NCBI GenBank assembly: GCA_014237975.1
Contig: JABACA010000027.1
Coordinates: 1 to 40,070 of the forward strand
DNA: 40,070 bases
Source of the DNA: Mariniblastus sp.
GTDB taxonomy: Bacteria; Planctomycetota; Planctomycetia; Pirellulales; Pirellulaceae
Reading direction: 5' to 3'
Shown here: positions 7,622 to 15,536 of the stretch, in pieces
How positions within the stretch are numbered: position 1 is the first letter of the stretch
Layout of the letters: the number at the start of each line of letters is the position of its first letter
Made by a program: the position numbers and the translations under genes
Notes under the pieces: generated by a model
What the model was told of the DNA's origin: nothing
What the model saw: only the letters and a program-made list of their open reading frames with translations
The model's database searches: none

Positions 7622-8740
7622 ATGTCGAGCAGTACGGATTTAGAAACAGCAAAACACCGCGCCAAACAAGAGCTTGACCAACATGCTTGTGAAATGGTGC
7701 AGCGGCATTTTCATGAATCAACCGGTTGCCCATTCTGGCTTCAAAAGAAAAGCGAGCTTGGTTTTGATCCGTTAACCGAGATCCAATGCTATGAAGATCT
7801 CAGAAAATTTCCGCTGTTCGAGGATGAATGGCTGAGGGGAGGGCCTGTCGAACGGTGGCGCATGAAGGACATGTCAAATTGCCCGACTTATGTATTTGAA
7901 ACGGGGGGAACGACGGGGCTTCCAAAGAGTCGTGTGGTGGTCGATGACTTTCGAACTGACTACGAGCTTTTTAGCGACACTTTGCCGGACGAGTATTTCC
8001 CGAAAGGGGCCAATTGGTTGATGCTGGGGCCGTCTGGACCGCGGCGGTTGCGATTGGCCGTAGAACATCTCGCCCAACACCGTGGGGGCATCTGTTTTTG
8101 TATTGACCTAGATCCTCGCTGGGTTGTCAAGCTGATCAAGAAAGGCTGGATGGAACATCTCGAAGCTTACAAGATACACTGCATCGATCAGGCGATCACG
8201 ATCCTGACCGCCGGACATGACATTCAATGCATGTTCGCAACACCAAAATTACTCGACTCGTTATGCCTGGCTCTGGAGGATCGGGGAACCTCGCTGGTTG
8301 AACTGGGAGTCAAAGGCATTTTTTCCGGGGGAACGGAATTTACACCTCAGTGGACCCGTTATGCGGTTGAAGAACTGTTGGGTGGACCGGCCGGGGAAGG
8401 GGGTGTTTACATGACACCCACCTATGGCAATACATTGATGGGTTTGGCATGCAGCAAGCCGGTAACTGCCGAAGAGGGCTACAAGATATCCTATTATGCG
8501 CCGCAACCCAGGGCCGTGGCCGAAGTAGTATCTTTTGAGGACCCCACATCGGTTGTGGGCTATGGTGAAACGGGTAGAGTTAAGTTGACCACACTGACGC
8601 CGGAGTTTTTTGTTCCCGGTTTTCTGGAAAGAGATGAAGGCGAACGAGAACAGCCATTTGAACTCTACCCATGGGACGGTGTCAGTGGCGTCAGGCCGTT
8701 CCACCAGTTGGCTTCATCGACGACGGTGGGTGTCTACTAA
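7622..8740 (+). CDS. short PaaK/LuxE-like AMP-forming acid-activating enzyme
   Basis: 372 residues from ATG 7622. The phosphate loop ETGGTTGLPKSR (about residues 97-108) is the A3 core motif of adenylate-forming enzymes. GIFSGGTEFTPQ and TYGNTLMG correspond to the following core motifs, but the A5 Glu after YGxT is replaced. GETGRVKLTTLTPE and a RD near the end match the A7 region. The protein then stops, so the small C-terminal lid domain with the A10 lysine is essentially missing. This is shorter than phenylacetate-CoA ligases (about 430) and similar in length to LuxE acyl-protein synthetases. Likely role: activation of a carboxylic acid as acyl-AMP and transfer to CoA, a cysteine or a carrier. 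Located 73 nt before an acyl-CoA-reductase-like dehydrogenase. Substrate unknown. Confidence 0.72.
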   Translation: MSSSTDLETAKHRAKQELDQHACEMVQRHFHESTGCPFWLQKKSELGFDPLTEIQCYEDLRKFPLFEDEWLRGGPVERWRMKDMSNCPTYVFETGGTTGLPKSRVVVDDFRTDYELFSDTLPDEYFPKGANWLMLGPSGPRRLRLAVEHLAQHRGGICFCIDLDPRWVVKLIKKGWMEHLEAYKIHCIDQAITILTAGHDIQCMFATPKLLDSLCLALEDRGTSLVELGVKGIFSGGTEFTPQWTRYAVEELLGGPAGEGGVYMTPTYGNTLMGLACSKPVTAEEGYKISYYAPQPRAVAEVVSFEDPTSVVGYGETGRVKLTTLTPEFFVPGFLERDEGEREQPFELYPWDGVSGVRPFHQLASSTTVGVY

Positions 8741-8813
8741 TACCCGTTCATTATTGCCCAGAGATTGAACGGTCCGGATCGGTTCCTTGGATGTTTGGTT
8801 GGGAGAAACTTTC

Positions 8814-10259
8814 GTGATTGATATTCCTGTAATGCGATGGGGCAAGCCCTACGAGTCGCTTGAGAAAGCTGATGTCAGCCATTTCGAGACGGGCGAGCCG
8901 ATTGCCAGGGTCAGCCAGGCCAACGGGGGTTTGTTGGCGCGGGACATGAGGAAAGCCGACGGCGCGCGACAGTTGCTTCGGGAGTTCTCCATTGACGACT
9001 TGATTCAATTGACAGCCAAGGCCGCAGATCTTTTTGAAAACGAGACGTTGCCACTGGGAAGCGGGACTCAGGCGCCGGATGAATTTGTGACCCATCAATC
9101 CGCTTCGACCGGATTGCCCGAGGTGATGTGCCGGTCCAATATGAAGAAAAACAGTTTCGTACTTCGAAACATGCGTGAGATTCTGGACTGTCTTACACGG
9201 GGATTGCCCTGGGATATTTTGAGCCGAGGCTATGGGGCAGAATCCCGAGGCGTCGTCGTCAGTTATCAGGCACAAACGTCGGTGCTGGGCGCTGTCTTGC
9301 CTTCGAATTCGCCAGGAGTTCATACACTCTGGCTACCCGTCATACCATTGCAGTTCGGCTTGGTCTTGAAGCCGGGTTCTTCGGAACCCTGGACTGCCTA
9401 TCGGATCGCATCTGCCTTTGAGCAGGCTGGTATCCCGTCGGAAGCGATGGGGCTTTACCCGGGAGGCCACGATGTCGGTTCCACGTTGTTGGCCAGCTGC
9501 CAACGCTCGATGGTTTTTGGCAGCGAGAAAACGGTTAATCAATATGCCGGAGATCCGCGGGTCCAGGTCCATGGACCGGGGTTCTCCAAGATTTTTCTGG
9601 GTGAAGATTGTGTCGACCGTTGGGAAGAGTTCATCGAACTGATGGTGGAAAGTGTCTACGTCAATGGCGGCCGTAGCTGTATCAATTGCAGCAGTATATT
9701 TGCCCCGCGACACACTCATGAAATCGCCCAGGCCATCGCGGAAAAACTAGGACCGACGGAACCATTGCCGACGACGGATCCCGAAGCTGGATTGGCCGCA
9801 TTCACGACGCCGGGCGTTGGTGCGGCGATTTGGAACATGGTCCAACAGGACCTGCAGGCAGAAGGCGTGACCCACTGCACGGCCGACTACGGTCCAAGAC
9901 TGGTTGAGCGGGAGCGTTATTCGTATTTGCGACCTGTCGTGGCCCATGCCGACAACTCAGACTGTGCGATAGCGACCAAAGAGTTTATGTTTCCCTTTGT
10001 GACGGTGGTGAAGTGTCCGCAGAAAGATATGATCAAAAAAGCGGGTCCGACACTGGTTGGTACGGCCATCACGGAGGATCAGGCCTGGATCGAACAACTG
10101 ACCGCGGCGACGACAATCGATCGACTGAACATCGGACCGATCGCCACCAATCGCCTGAATTGGTTGCAGCCCCACGAGGGAAATCTCATTGATTTTCTGT
10201 TCCGCTCGAGGGCGTATCAGGTAGCCAACCAAGACATGGTTCAATCGTTAAATTCCTGA
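8814..10259 (+). CDS. acylating aldehyde dehydrogenase / LuxC-like acyl-CoA reductase
   Basis: 481 residues from GTG 8814, which has GGGAGA 7 nt upstream; the frame is open back to TTG 8787. The aldehyde dehydrogenase fold is shown by LPSNSPGVHTLWLP (oxyanion Asn, about N165), GLVLKPGSSEP (about K186) and the catalytic cysteine in VNGGRSCINCSS (about C289). The general-base glutamate motif ELGGK of ordinary aldehyde dehydrogenases is replaced by VHGPGFSK, as expected for acylating (CoA-dependent) enzymes and LuxC-type reductases. The likely reaction is reduction of an activated acyl group to the aldehyde, or the reverse, with NAD(P)H. It sits between the acid-activating enzyme and an iron-type alcohol dehydrogenase. 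The chain length or aromatic nature of the substrate is unknown. Confidence 0.8.
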   Translation: MIDIPVMRWGKPYESLEKADVSHFETGEPIARVSQANGGLLARDMRKADGARQLLREFSIDDLIQLTAKAADLFENETLPLGSGTQAPDEFVTHQSASTGLPEVMCRSNMKKNSFVLRNMREILDCLTRGLPWDILSRGYGAESRGVVVSYQAQTSVLGAVLPSNSPGVHTLWLPVIPLQFGLVLKPGSSEPWTAYRIASAFEQAGIPSEAMGLYPGGHDVGSTLLASCQRSMVFGSEKTVNQYAGDPRVQVHGPGFSKIFLGEDCVDRWEEFIELMVESVYVNGGRSCINCSSIFAPRHTHEIAQAIAEKLGPTEPLPTTDPEAGLAAFTTPGVGAAIWNMVQQDLQAEGVTHCTADYGPRLVERERYSYLRPVVAHADNSDCAIATKEFMFPFVTVVKCPQKDMIKKAGPTLVGTAITEDQAWIEQLTAATTIDRLNIGPIATNRLNWLQPHEGNLIDFLFRSRAYQVANQDMVQSLNS

Positions 10260-10312
10260 ATCGGTGCCATTAATAATCCTTGAATCTTTAGCGTAGTCGA
10301 TATTTTAGTTCC

Positions 10313-11464
10313 ATGATCAACTTTGACTTTGAACCGCGGACTCGCCTTGTTTGTGGGCAGGATTCGATCGACCGCCTTGGCGAGTTGGCACTTGAATTGG
10401 GCATCCACCGGGCTTTGGTGATTACGGATCCCGGGATCGTTGCGGCGGGTCATGTTCAAAGGGGGCTGGATTCGCTACGCAAGGCCAAGATCGACTCGAT
10501 GCTGTTTGATGGGGCTCGAGAGAACCCGACCACCGACGATGTTAATGCGGGTTTAAAAATGGCGTTGCGTTACGGTCCCGAGTTGCTGGTTGGACTGGGC
10601 GGTGGCAGCAGCATGGACTGTGCCAAGGGGGTTAATTTCCTGTACTCCAACGGAGGACAAATGCAGGATTATTGGGGGGTTGGCAAAGCGAGCAAGGAGA
10701 TGTTACCCATGATTGCTGTTCCAACCACGGCTGGAACGGGGAGTGAGATGCAATCGTTTGCCCTTATTTCCGATTCCCAAACCAATGTGAAAATGGCCTG
10801 TGGAGACACGAAAGCAAGTTTTCGTATCGCCATCCTGGACCCGCTGTTGACGCTGACCCAACCGGCCCAGGTAACGGCGCTGACCGGAATAGATGCGCTT
10901 TCACATGCGGTTGAGACCTATGTAACCAAACGCCGCAACCAACTTTCTCTGGTGTTCAGCCGGGAGTCCTTTCGCTTGCTGGCTGGCAATTTTCAACACG
11001 TTATCAATGATCCCGAGTACGTCAATGCGCGTGCTGCCATGCAGCTTGGCGCGGCCTATGCAGGTTTGGCGATCGAAAACTCGATGCTTGGCGCCGGCCA
11101 TGCATTGGCTAACCCGCTGACTGCCGAATATGGCATATCCCACGGACAGGCGGTGGGCGTAATGCTGCCCCATGTGGTGCGGTACAACGGAAAGAAGCAC
11201 AACGCTTGGTACCAGGAATTGATTTCCGTCATCGCTGATTTTCCAGGTGGACCTGCGGTGAGCAACGGGGCTTACGGTTTGGCTGATTTCCTGACGCAAG
11301 TTGTCAAAGCGGCGGGCTTGGAGGTTAAGCTGGAATCGCTGGGTGTCAGCCGCCAACAGCTTCCCGCCCTGGCCGCGGCAGCAGCCAAACAATGGACGGG
11401 TGAATTCAATCCTCGCCGGGTCGACGCGGGATCATTGCAACAACTCTATGAGCAGGCATTTTGA
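10313..11464 (+). CDS. iron-containing (group III) alcohol dehydrogenase
   Basis: 383 residues, the usual family length. The NAD-binding LGGGSSMDCAKG lies at about 95-106 and PTTAGTGSE at about 137-145. The four metal ligands are visible as D194 and H198 (DALSHAVETY), H263 (GAGHALANP) and H277 (SHGQAVGVMLPH). It interconverts an aldehyde and an alcohol with NAD(P)H. The order acid-activating enzyme, acyl reductase, alcohol dehydrogenase, with gaps of 73 and 53 nt, suggests a three-step carboxylate-to-alcohol (or reverse) route. ATG 10313 has no evident Shine-Dalgarno. A weak intrinsic terminator follows 22 nt after the stop. Confidence 0.92.
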   Translation: MINFDFEPRTRLVCGQDSIDRLGELALELGIHRALVITDPGIVAAGHVQRGLDSLRKAKIDSMLFDGARENPTTDDVNAGLKMALRYGPELLVGLGGGSSMDCAKGVNFLYSNGGQMQDYWGVGKASKEMLPMIAVPTTAGTGSEMQSFALISDSQTNVKMACGDTKASFRIAILDPLLTLTQPAQVTALTGIDALSHAVETYVTKRRNQLSLVFSRESFRLLAGNFQHVINDPEYVNARAAMQLGAAYAGLAIENSMLGAGHALANPLTAEYGISHGQAVGVMLPHVVRYNGKKHNAWYQELISVIADFPGGPAVSNGAYGLADFLTQVVKAAGLEVKLESLGVSRQQLPALAAAAAKQWTGEFNPRRVDAGSLQQLYEQAF

Positions 11465-11486
11465 AGCTGATCAACCGCGAGCCTGG

Positions 11487-11507
11487 ACTGGTAGAGCCGG
11501 TTTTTTT
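11487..11507 (+). terminator. weak intrinsic terminator after the alcohol dehydrogenase
   Basis: ACTGG (11487-11491) and CCGGT (11497-11501) form a 5-bp stem with one G-T wobble and a 5-nt loop, followed by T's to 11507. The short stem makes it a modest candidate that may separate the two halves of the locus. Confidence 0.4.
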
Positions 11508-11743
11508 GTGTGTAGCAACGACTCCTGGCTCGAGCTTCAGTCCCTGTCCGTGTAGAAACGGTCGCAAATCACCGGGAAACCGTCTGTTGAAGTGGTGTGA
11601 CGTTTTGTGATAATGAACAGTACGGGTTTACCCCGGGATAGAATAGGATCTGTCAGAAACCGGTCGGGTCGGGGCGATGGAAACGGTTTTCTTGTCGGAG
11701 CAAATGAGGTTGCTGTTGGGAAGGTTCGAAGTGGAGTAAAGTT

Positions 11744-12994
11744 TTGAGGATCAAAAAACAGATAATACGATTGGTCTTTTGGATGGGGATCGCGGTTGGC
11801 ACCGCTGGATCATTGCAGGGCCAACAACAGGCCGGGGACTTAAAAACCTCCAATGACGAGCGGGCCACTTCGCCAAAAACGGTAAAAGGTCCTGCCCTCC
11901 CGCTTAAGCAAACGGATGCGGGCTGGCTGTTGTTCCGGGGAAATGCGAATTCAACGGGTGTCGCTGTCGGCAAATTGCCGGCCAAGCTGGATATCGTTTG
12001 GGAACATGAGATCGATCAGGGTGCAATCGAGGGAACGCCCATCATTGTAGGAGGGCGGCAGCCCCGCACTTACATCGGCGATTTAGATGGACGCATCCTG
12101 GCATTTGATTTGAACTCGGGCAAGTTGGAATGGGAGATCCAGCTGCCCGACAAACTCGGTTTCGTGACGGCACCCGCCTTTCGAAACAACCGCCTGTATA
12201 TTGGGGATATCGACGGGATCTTTCATTGCTTCGATATGAATGGCAAAGAGCTGTGGAAATTCACGACCGACGGGGAGATCGATTCCAGCGCGAATTTTTA
12301 TAAGGACCTGGTATTGTTTGGTTCCCAGGATTCGAAACTTTATGCTCTGAACGCCGTTACGGGTAAAGTTGTTTGGGAACTGGAAACTGGCGACCAGGTG
12401 CGCTGCAGTGCGACGGTGGTTGAAAATCGAGCGTTTGTAGCCGGGTGTGACGGGTCATTGCACATCATCGATCTGGATCAAGGCAAAGAGGTGGGAAGCG
12501 TCCTGATTGAGTCACCAACGGGAGTGACACCGGCTGCCCGCGGAGAATTGGTGTTTGCCGGGACGGAACAAGCCGGATTCTTTGCCATCAACTGGAAGAA
12601 TGCCAAGTTGAAATGGAAGTATGATGATCCAGAAGGAGGCCTCTCGACTCGCAGTTGCCCGGCAGTTCACGGGAAACACGTGGTCCTGGGTGCCAACAAC
12701 CGGAAAGTCTACTCGCTCAACGCGGACACGGGCCAACTCAATTGGTCGACGGTTCTGAAGAGTAAAATCGTTTCTTCGCCGGTGATTGTGGACGGTCGAG
12801 TCCTGGTGGGTTCCACGGACGGACGTTTTTATGAATTGGCCCTCGAAACAGGCAAAATCGTCTGGGAAAAAGAACTGAGGGGTGGAATTATTGGTTCTCC
12901 AGCAGTGGCCTTTGGGCGAGTCGTCATTGCGACAGACCGAGGTGTGGTTTATTGTCTAGGAGGCAAACAGACCTCCAATTCGGATATCCCCTAA
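11744..12994 (+). CDS. exported PQQ-like beta-propeller repeat protein
   Basis: 416 residues from TTG 11744, with GGAG at 11733-11736 about 8 nt before it. A basic start followed by a hydrophobic stretch ending GSLQGQ is a Sec signal peptide of about 26 residues. The mature part is built from repeated blades with the signature (D/N)xxTGKxxWE, for example LNSGKLEWEIQL, VTGKVVWELE, DTGQLNWSTV and ETGKIVWEKEL. This is the BamB/PQQ-enzyme propeller fold, without visible quinoprotein catalytic residues, so a binding or scaffold role in the periplasm is more likely than dehydrogenase activity. It ends 24 nt before the radical SAM gene and may be co-transcribed with it. Its link to that pathway is unclear. 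Confidence 0.85.
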   Translation: MRIKKQIIRLVFWMGIAVGTAGSLQGQQQAGDLKTSNDERATSPKTVKGPALPLKQTDAGWLLFRGNANSTGVAVGKLPAKLDIVWEHEIDQGAIEGTPIIVGGRQPRTYIGDLDGRILAFDLNSGKLEWEIQLPDKLGFVTAPAFRNNRLYIGDIDGIFHCFDMNGKELWKFTTDGEIDSSANFYKDLVLFGSQDSKLYALNAVTGKVVWELETGDQVRCSATVVENRAFVAGCDGSLHIIDLDQGKEVGSVLIESPTGVTPAARGELVFAGTEQAGFFAINWKNAKLKWKYDDPEGGLSTRSCPAVHGKHVVLGANNRKVYSLNADTGQLNWSTVLKSKIVSSPVIVDGRVLVGSTDGRFYELALETGKIVWEKELRGGIIGSPAVAFGRVVIATDRGVVYCLGGKQTSNSDIP

Positions 12995-13018
12995 CCGGAA
13001 ATGTACTGACTCACATTT

Positions 13019-14326
13019 ATGTCATCTGATTCCACAAAAACGGAAGTTGGTAGTTATTTCATCTCCAATTACCCGCCATTTTCACAATGGCAGAAGGATG
13101 AATTGGAGTTGGTAACGACGGCAATGGCTGCGCCTCCCCGCGATGTGCCGCTGGGGTTGTATTTACATATCCCGTTTTGCCGTAAGCGATGCAAGTTCTG
13201 CTATTTCAAGGTATTCACGGACAAGAATGCCAAGGAAATTGAAACTTATGTGTCGGCACTTTGCCGCGAGATCGAGCTTGTCAGTCAACAACCCGTATTG
13301 GGTAATCGGCCTTTTCGGTTTGTTTATTTTGGTGGTGGCACTCCCTCTTTTTTGAGCTCCCGTCAATTAACATCGCTGGTCGATCGATTGCGTCAGAATA
13401 TTAATTGGGATTTGGCCGAAGAGGTGACGTTTGAATGCGAACCGGGTACGTTGCAGGAAAACAAGATCAAGACGCTCAAAGAACTGGGGGTCACCCGGTT
13501 GAGCTTGGGGGTCGAGAATTTTTCCGATACGGTCCTTGAAGAAAATGGCCGTGCCCACTTGTCCAAAGAAGTCTACCGATGTTGGGACTGGATCAAGGCG
13601 GCTCAATTTGACAACGTCAACATTGATTTGATCTCGGGGATGGTGGGTGAAACCTGGGATAACTGGAAAGACAATATCCGGCGTGCGATTGAGCTATCTC
13701 CCGAGAGCGTGACGATTTACCAGATGGAGTTGCCGTTCAATACGGTTTACTCCAAAGATATCCTGGGCAACAAAATTGAAACGCCTGTCGCTGACTGGCA
13801 AACCAAACGGGATTGGGTGGACTATGCTTTTGACGAATTCCTCTCCCAGGGGTACCACGTCAGCAGCGCTTACACGGTCTGCAAGGACGCCTCCAAAGTC
13901 AATTTCAGTTATCGAGACAACCTCTGGGAGGGATCGGATCTGTTGGCCACCGGGATTGCCAGCTTTGGACATATATCAGGTGTTCATTATCAAAATCTGC
14001 CCGAAATGAAACAGTATCTGGAGTCGCTTCTGGACAAGGGTGAGCTGCCTTTGGGACGGGCGATGAAACCAACCAAGCAGCAATTGTTGATTCGAGAAAT
14101 GATCTTGCAGCTCAAGCGAGGATTCCTGGATGTCCCCTATTTCTCGGAGAAGTATGGCGTCAATATCATCGATCACTGGAAACAGGAGTTTGCCGAACAC
14201 CAGGCCAACGAAATGCTGGTCGTCAAACCGGAGCGTGTCGAATTGACGCGCAAAGGATTGTTGCATGCCGATGGGTTATTGCCGATTTTCTTTGAGGCGG
14301 AGCATCGGGGAGTTCGTTACACCTGA
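13019..14326 (+). CDS. HemN/HemW-like radical SAM enzyme, not a canonical HemN
   Basis: 435 residues. The radical SAM cluster motif is IPFCRKRCKFCYF with C54, C58 and C61; YFGGGTPSFLS (about 107-117) is the SAM-binding GGGTPS motif, and FECEPGTL, LSLGVENF and NIDLISGM follow the HemN superfamily order. True coproporphyrinogen III dehydrogenases have a fourth Cys two residues after the third; here it is Phe63, so oxidative decarboxylation of coproporphyrinogen is doubtful. Alternatives are a HemW-type chaperone or a HemN-like methylase or cyclopropanase of secondary metabolism. Three small genes for an H-protein-like carrier, an NTF2-like protein and a ferredoxin protein follow. ATG 13019 lies 24 nt after the propeller gene and lacks a close Shine-Dalgarno. 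Confidence 0.78.
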   Translation: MSSDSTKTEVGSYFISNYPPFSQWQKDELELVTTAMAAPPRDVPLGLYLHIPFCRKRCKFCYFKVFTDKNAKEIETYVSALCREIELVSQQPVLGNRPFRFVYFGGGTPSFLSSRQLTSLVDRLRQNINWDLAEEVTFECEPGTLQENKIKTLKELGVTRLSLGVENFSDTVLEENGRAHLSKEVYRCWDWIKAAQFDNVNIDLISGMVGETWDNWKDNIRRAIELSPESVTIYQMELPFNTVYSKDILGNKIETPVADWQTKRDWVDYAFDEFLSQGYHVSSAYTVCKDASKVNFSYRDNLWEGSDLLATGIASFGHISGVHYQNLPEMKQYLESLLDKGELPLGRAMKPTKQQLLIREMILQLKRGFLDVPYFSEKYGVNIIDHWKQEFAEHQANEMLVVKPERVELTRKGLLHADGLLPIFFEAEHRGVRYT

Positions 14327-14402
14327 TCCATCAGATTGGCCTAATGGGCAGGTGATCCTACAACGAATGGGTGGCGTGTACGCCTCAGTGAAGGTCAGTG
14401 CT

Positions 14403-14858
14403 ATGAATGAAAACCTGATTTTCATGATGGGTGAATTCGAAGCCGAGTTTCCGCCCGGCCTGATGTATGCTGCCAACCACATGTGGGCATTACCCGTGGG
14501 AGAGACGCTCCGGTTTGGTTTTACTGCGTATGCAGTCCGTTTATTGCAGGACGTCTATTTTATGGATTGGCTGGTAGAATCGCCTGCCGATTTGACCTCG
14601 GGCCAGGAAATTGGCTCCATCGAGAGCAAGAAGGCGGAAAGTTCCCTATACGCTCCTGTGACCGGTCGCCTCAGTCAGTTTAACGACGAATTGTTGAATG
14701 ATCCTTCGGCCATCAATACGGATAAATACGGTCAAGGATGGCTGTTCGAAGTGAGCGCGACCTCTCCCGATTTACTGTCGGCTGACCAATACGTCGAGTT
14801 GTTATCCAGTGTCTGGGCCAAGACTCAACAAACGATCAAAGGACAGCTGAACGAATGA
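14403..14858 (+). CDS. glycine-cleavage H-protein-like lipoyl carrier, free-standing
   Basis: 151 residues from ATG 14403, preceded by GAAGG 8 nt upstream; ATG 14367 or a start inside the preceding gene (14265) are alternatives. From about residue 26 the sequence follows GcvH: MWALPVGETLRFGFTAYA, then GQEIGSIESKKAESSLYAP, where K77 is the position of the lipoylated lysine (family ESVKAxSD), and DPSAINTDKYGQGWLFEV near the end. An N-terminal extension MGEFEAEFPPGLMYAANH precedes the domain. No gcvT, gcvP or lipoate ligase gene is near. It might carry a thiol-bound or aminomethyl intermediate for the neighbouring radical SAM or acyl-activating enzymes. Its 3' end overlaps the next gene by 4 nt (ATGA). 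Confidence 0.8.
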   Translation: MNENLIFMMGEFEAEFPPGLMYAANHMWALPVGETLRFGFTAYAVRLLQDVYFMDWLVESPADLTSGQEIGSIESKKAESSLYAPVTGRLSQFNDELLNDPSAINTDKYGQGWLFEVSATSPDLLSADQYVELLSSVWAKTQQTIKGQLNE

Positions 14859-15247
14859 CGCTTACGCATGATTACGTCCAGCAAGTTTTTGCGTTGCTCG
14901 AACAAGGCCAAATCGACCGTTATCTGGCCGAGTATGTGGCCGAGGATGTGCAATGGACTATCACCGGTTCCAATGTGCTGGCCGACACTTACACTTCGCG
15001 TGACGATTTTGTGAACCGGGCGATTGCCAGGCTGAAAGCTTCACTCGCCGGCAGTATTCGATGGAAGGTCCATCACGTTTATGTTGATGGCGACACGGCC
15101 ATCGTTGAAATGACATCGATCGCCACCGCCAAAAAAGGCCACCCCTATCGCAACGAATATGTTTGGATCCAGCGATTTGAAGCGGGCAAGATTGTCGAGG
15201 CCCGGGTTTATTATGATGACGTATTGGTCGACAAGACGATGCTCTAG
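14855..15247 (+). CDS. NTF2/SnoaL-like small protein
   Basis: 130 residues; ATG 14855 overlaps the stop of the lipoyl-carrier gene, so translation is coupled. The pattern fits the cone-shaped NTF2-like fold: an N-terminal helix VQQVFALLEQGQIDRYLAEYVAEDVQWTI, a second helical segment around DDFVNRAIARLKASL, and four strands with VDGDTAIVEMTSIATAKKGHPYRNEYVWIQRFEAGKIVEARVY read in alternating pattern. Members bind small hydrophobic ligands or act as cyclases, isomerases or dehydratases. Which of these applies is not visible. Position at the end of the operon suggests it handles an intermediate of the same pathway. Confidence 0.75.
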   Translation: MTLTHDYVQQVFALLEQGQIDRYLAEYVAEDVQWTITGSNVLADTYTSRDDFVNRAIARLKASLAGSIRWKVHHVYVDGDTAIVEMTSIATAKKGHPYRNEYVWIQRFEAGKIVEARVYYDDVLVDKTML

Positions 15248-15536
15248 TCCTGGCACATCTCACCATTTGCAAAGTGGATTGATTGGACTTGCCAGCAACA
15301 GGTTTTCTTTTTTCCGGTAGATGATACAGCCTGCCTCCTGGCTGGGCGGCCTGGTTCCCCGGCCAACCGGAGCGTGTCAAAGGGCCTGGCAGGTTAATGT
15401 AATACAGGCAACCAATCGAGTATTAAACCCATTTTGATATTTACGGCTCAAGCCGGCCGAGCTGCTCTTTTGCTCTGATTTTCGGCTCGATTTCTGTTAG
15501 AATTGCGGTGTTACATAAAACGCTTAATGGTTCAAA

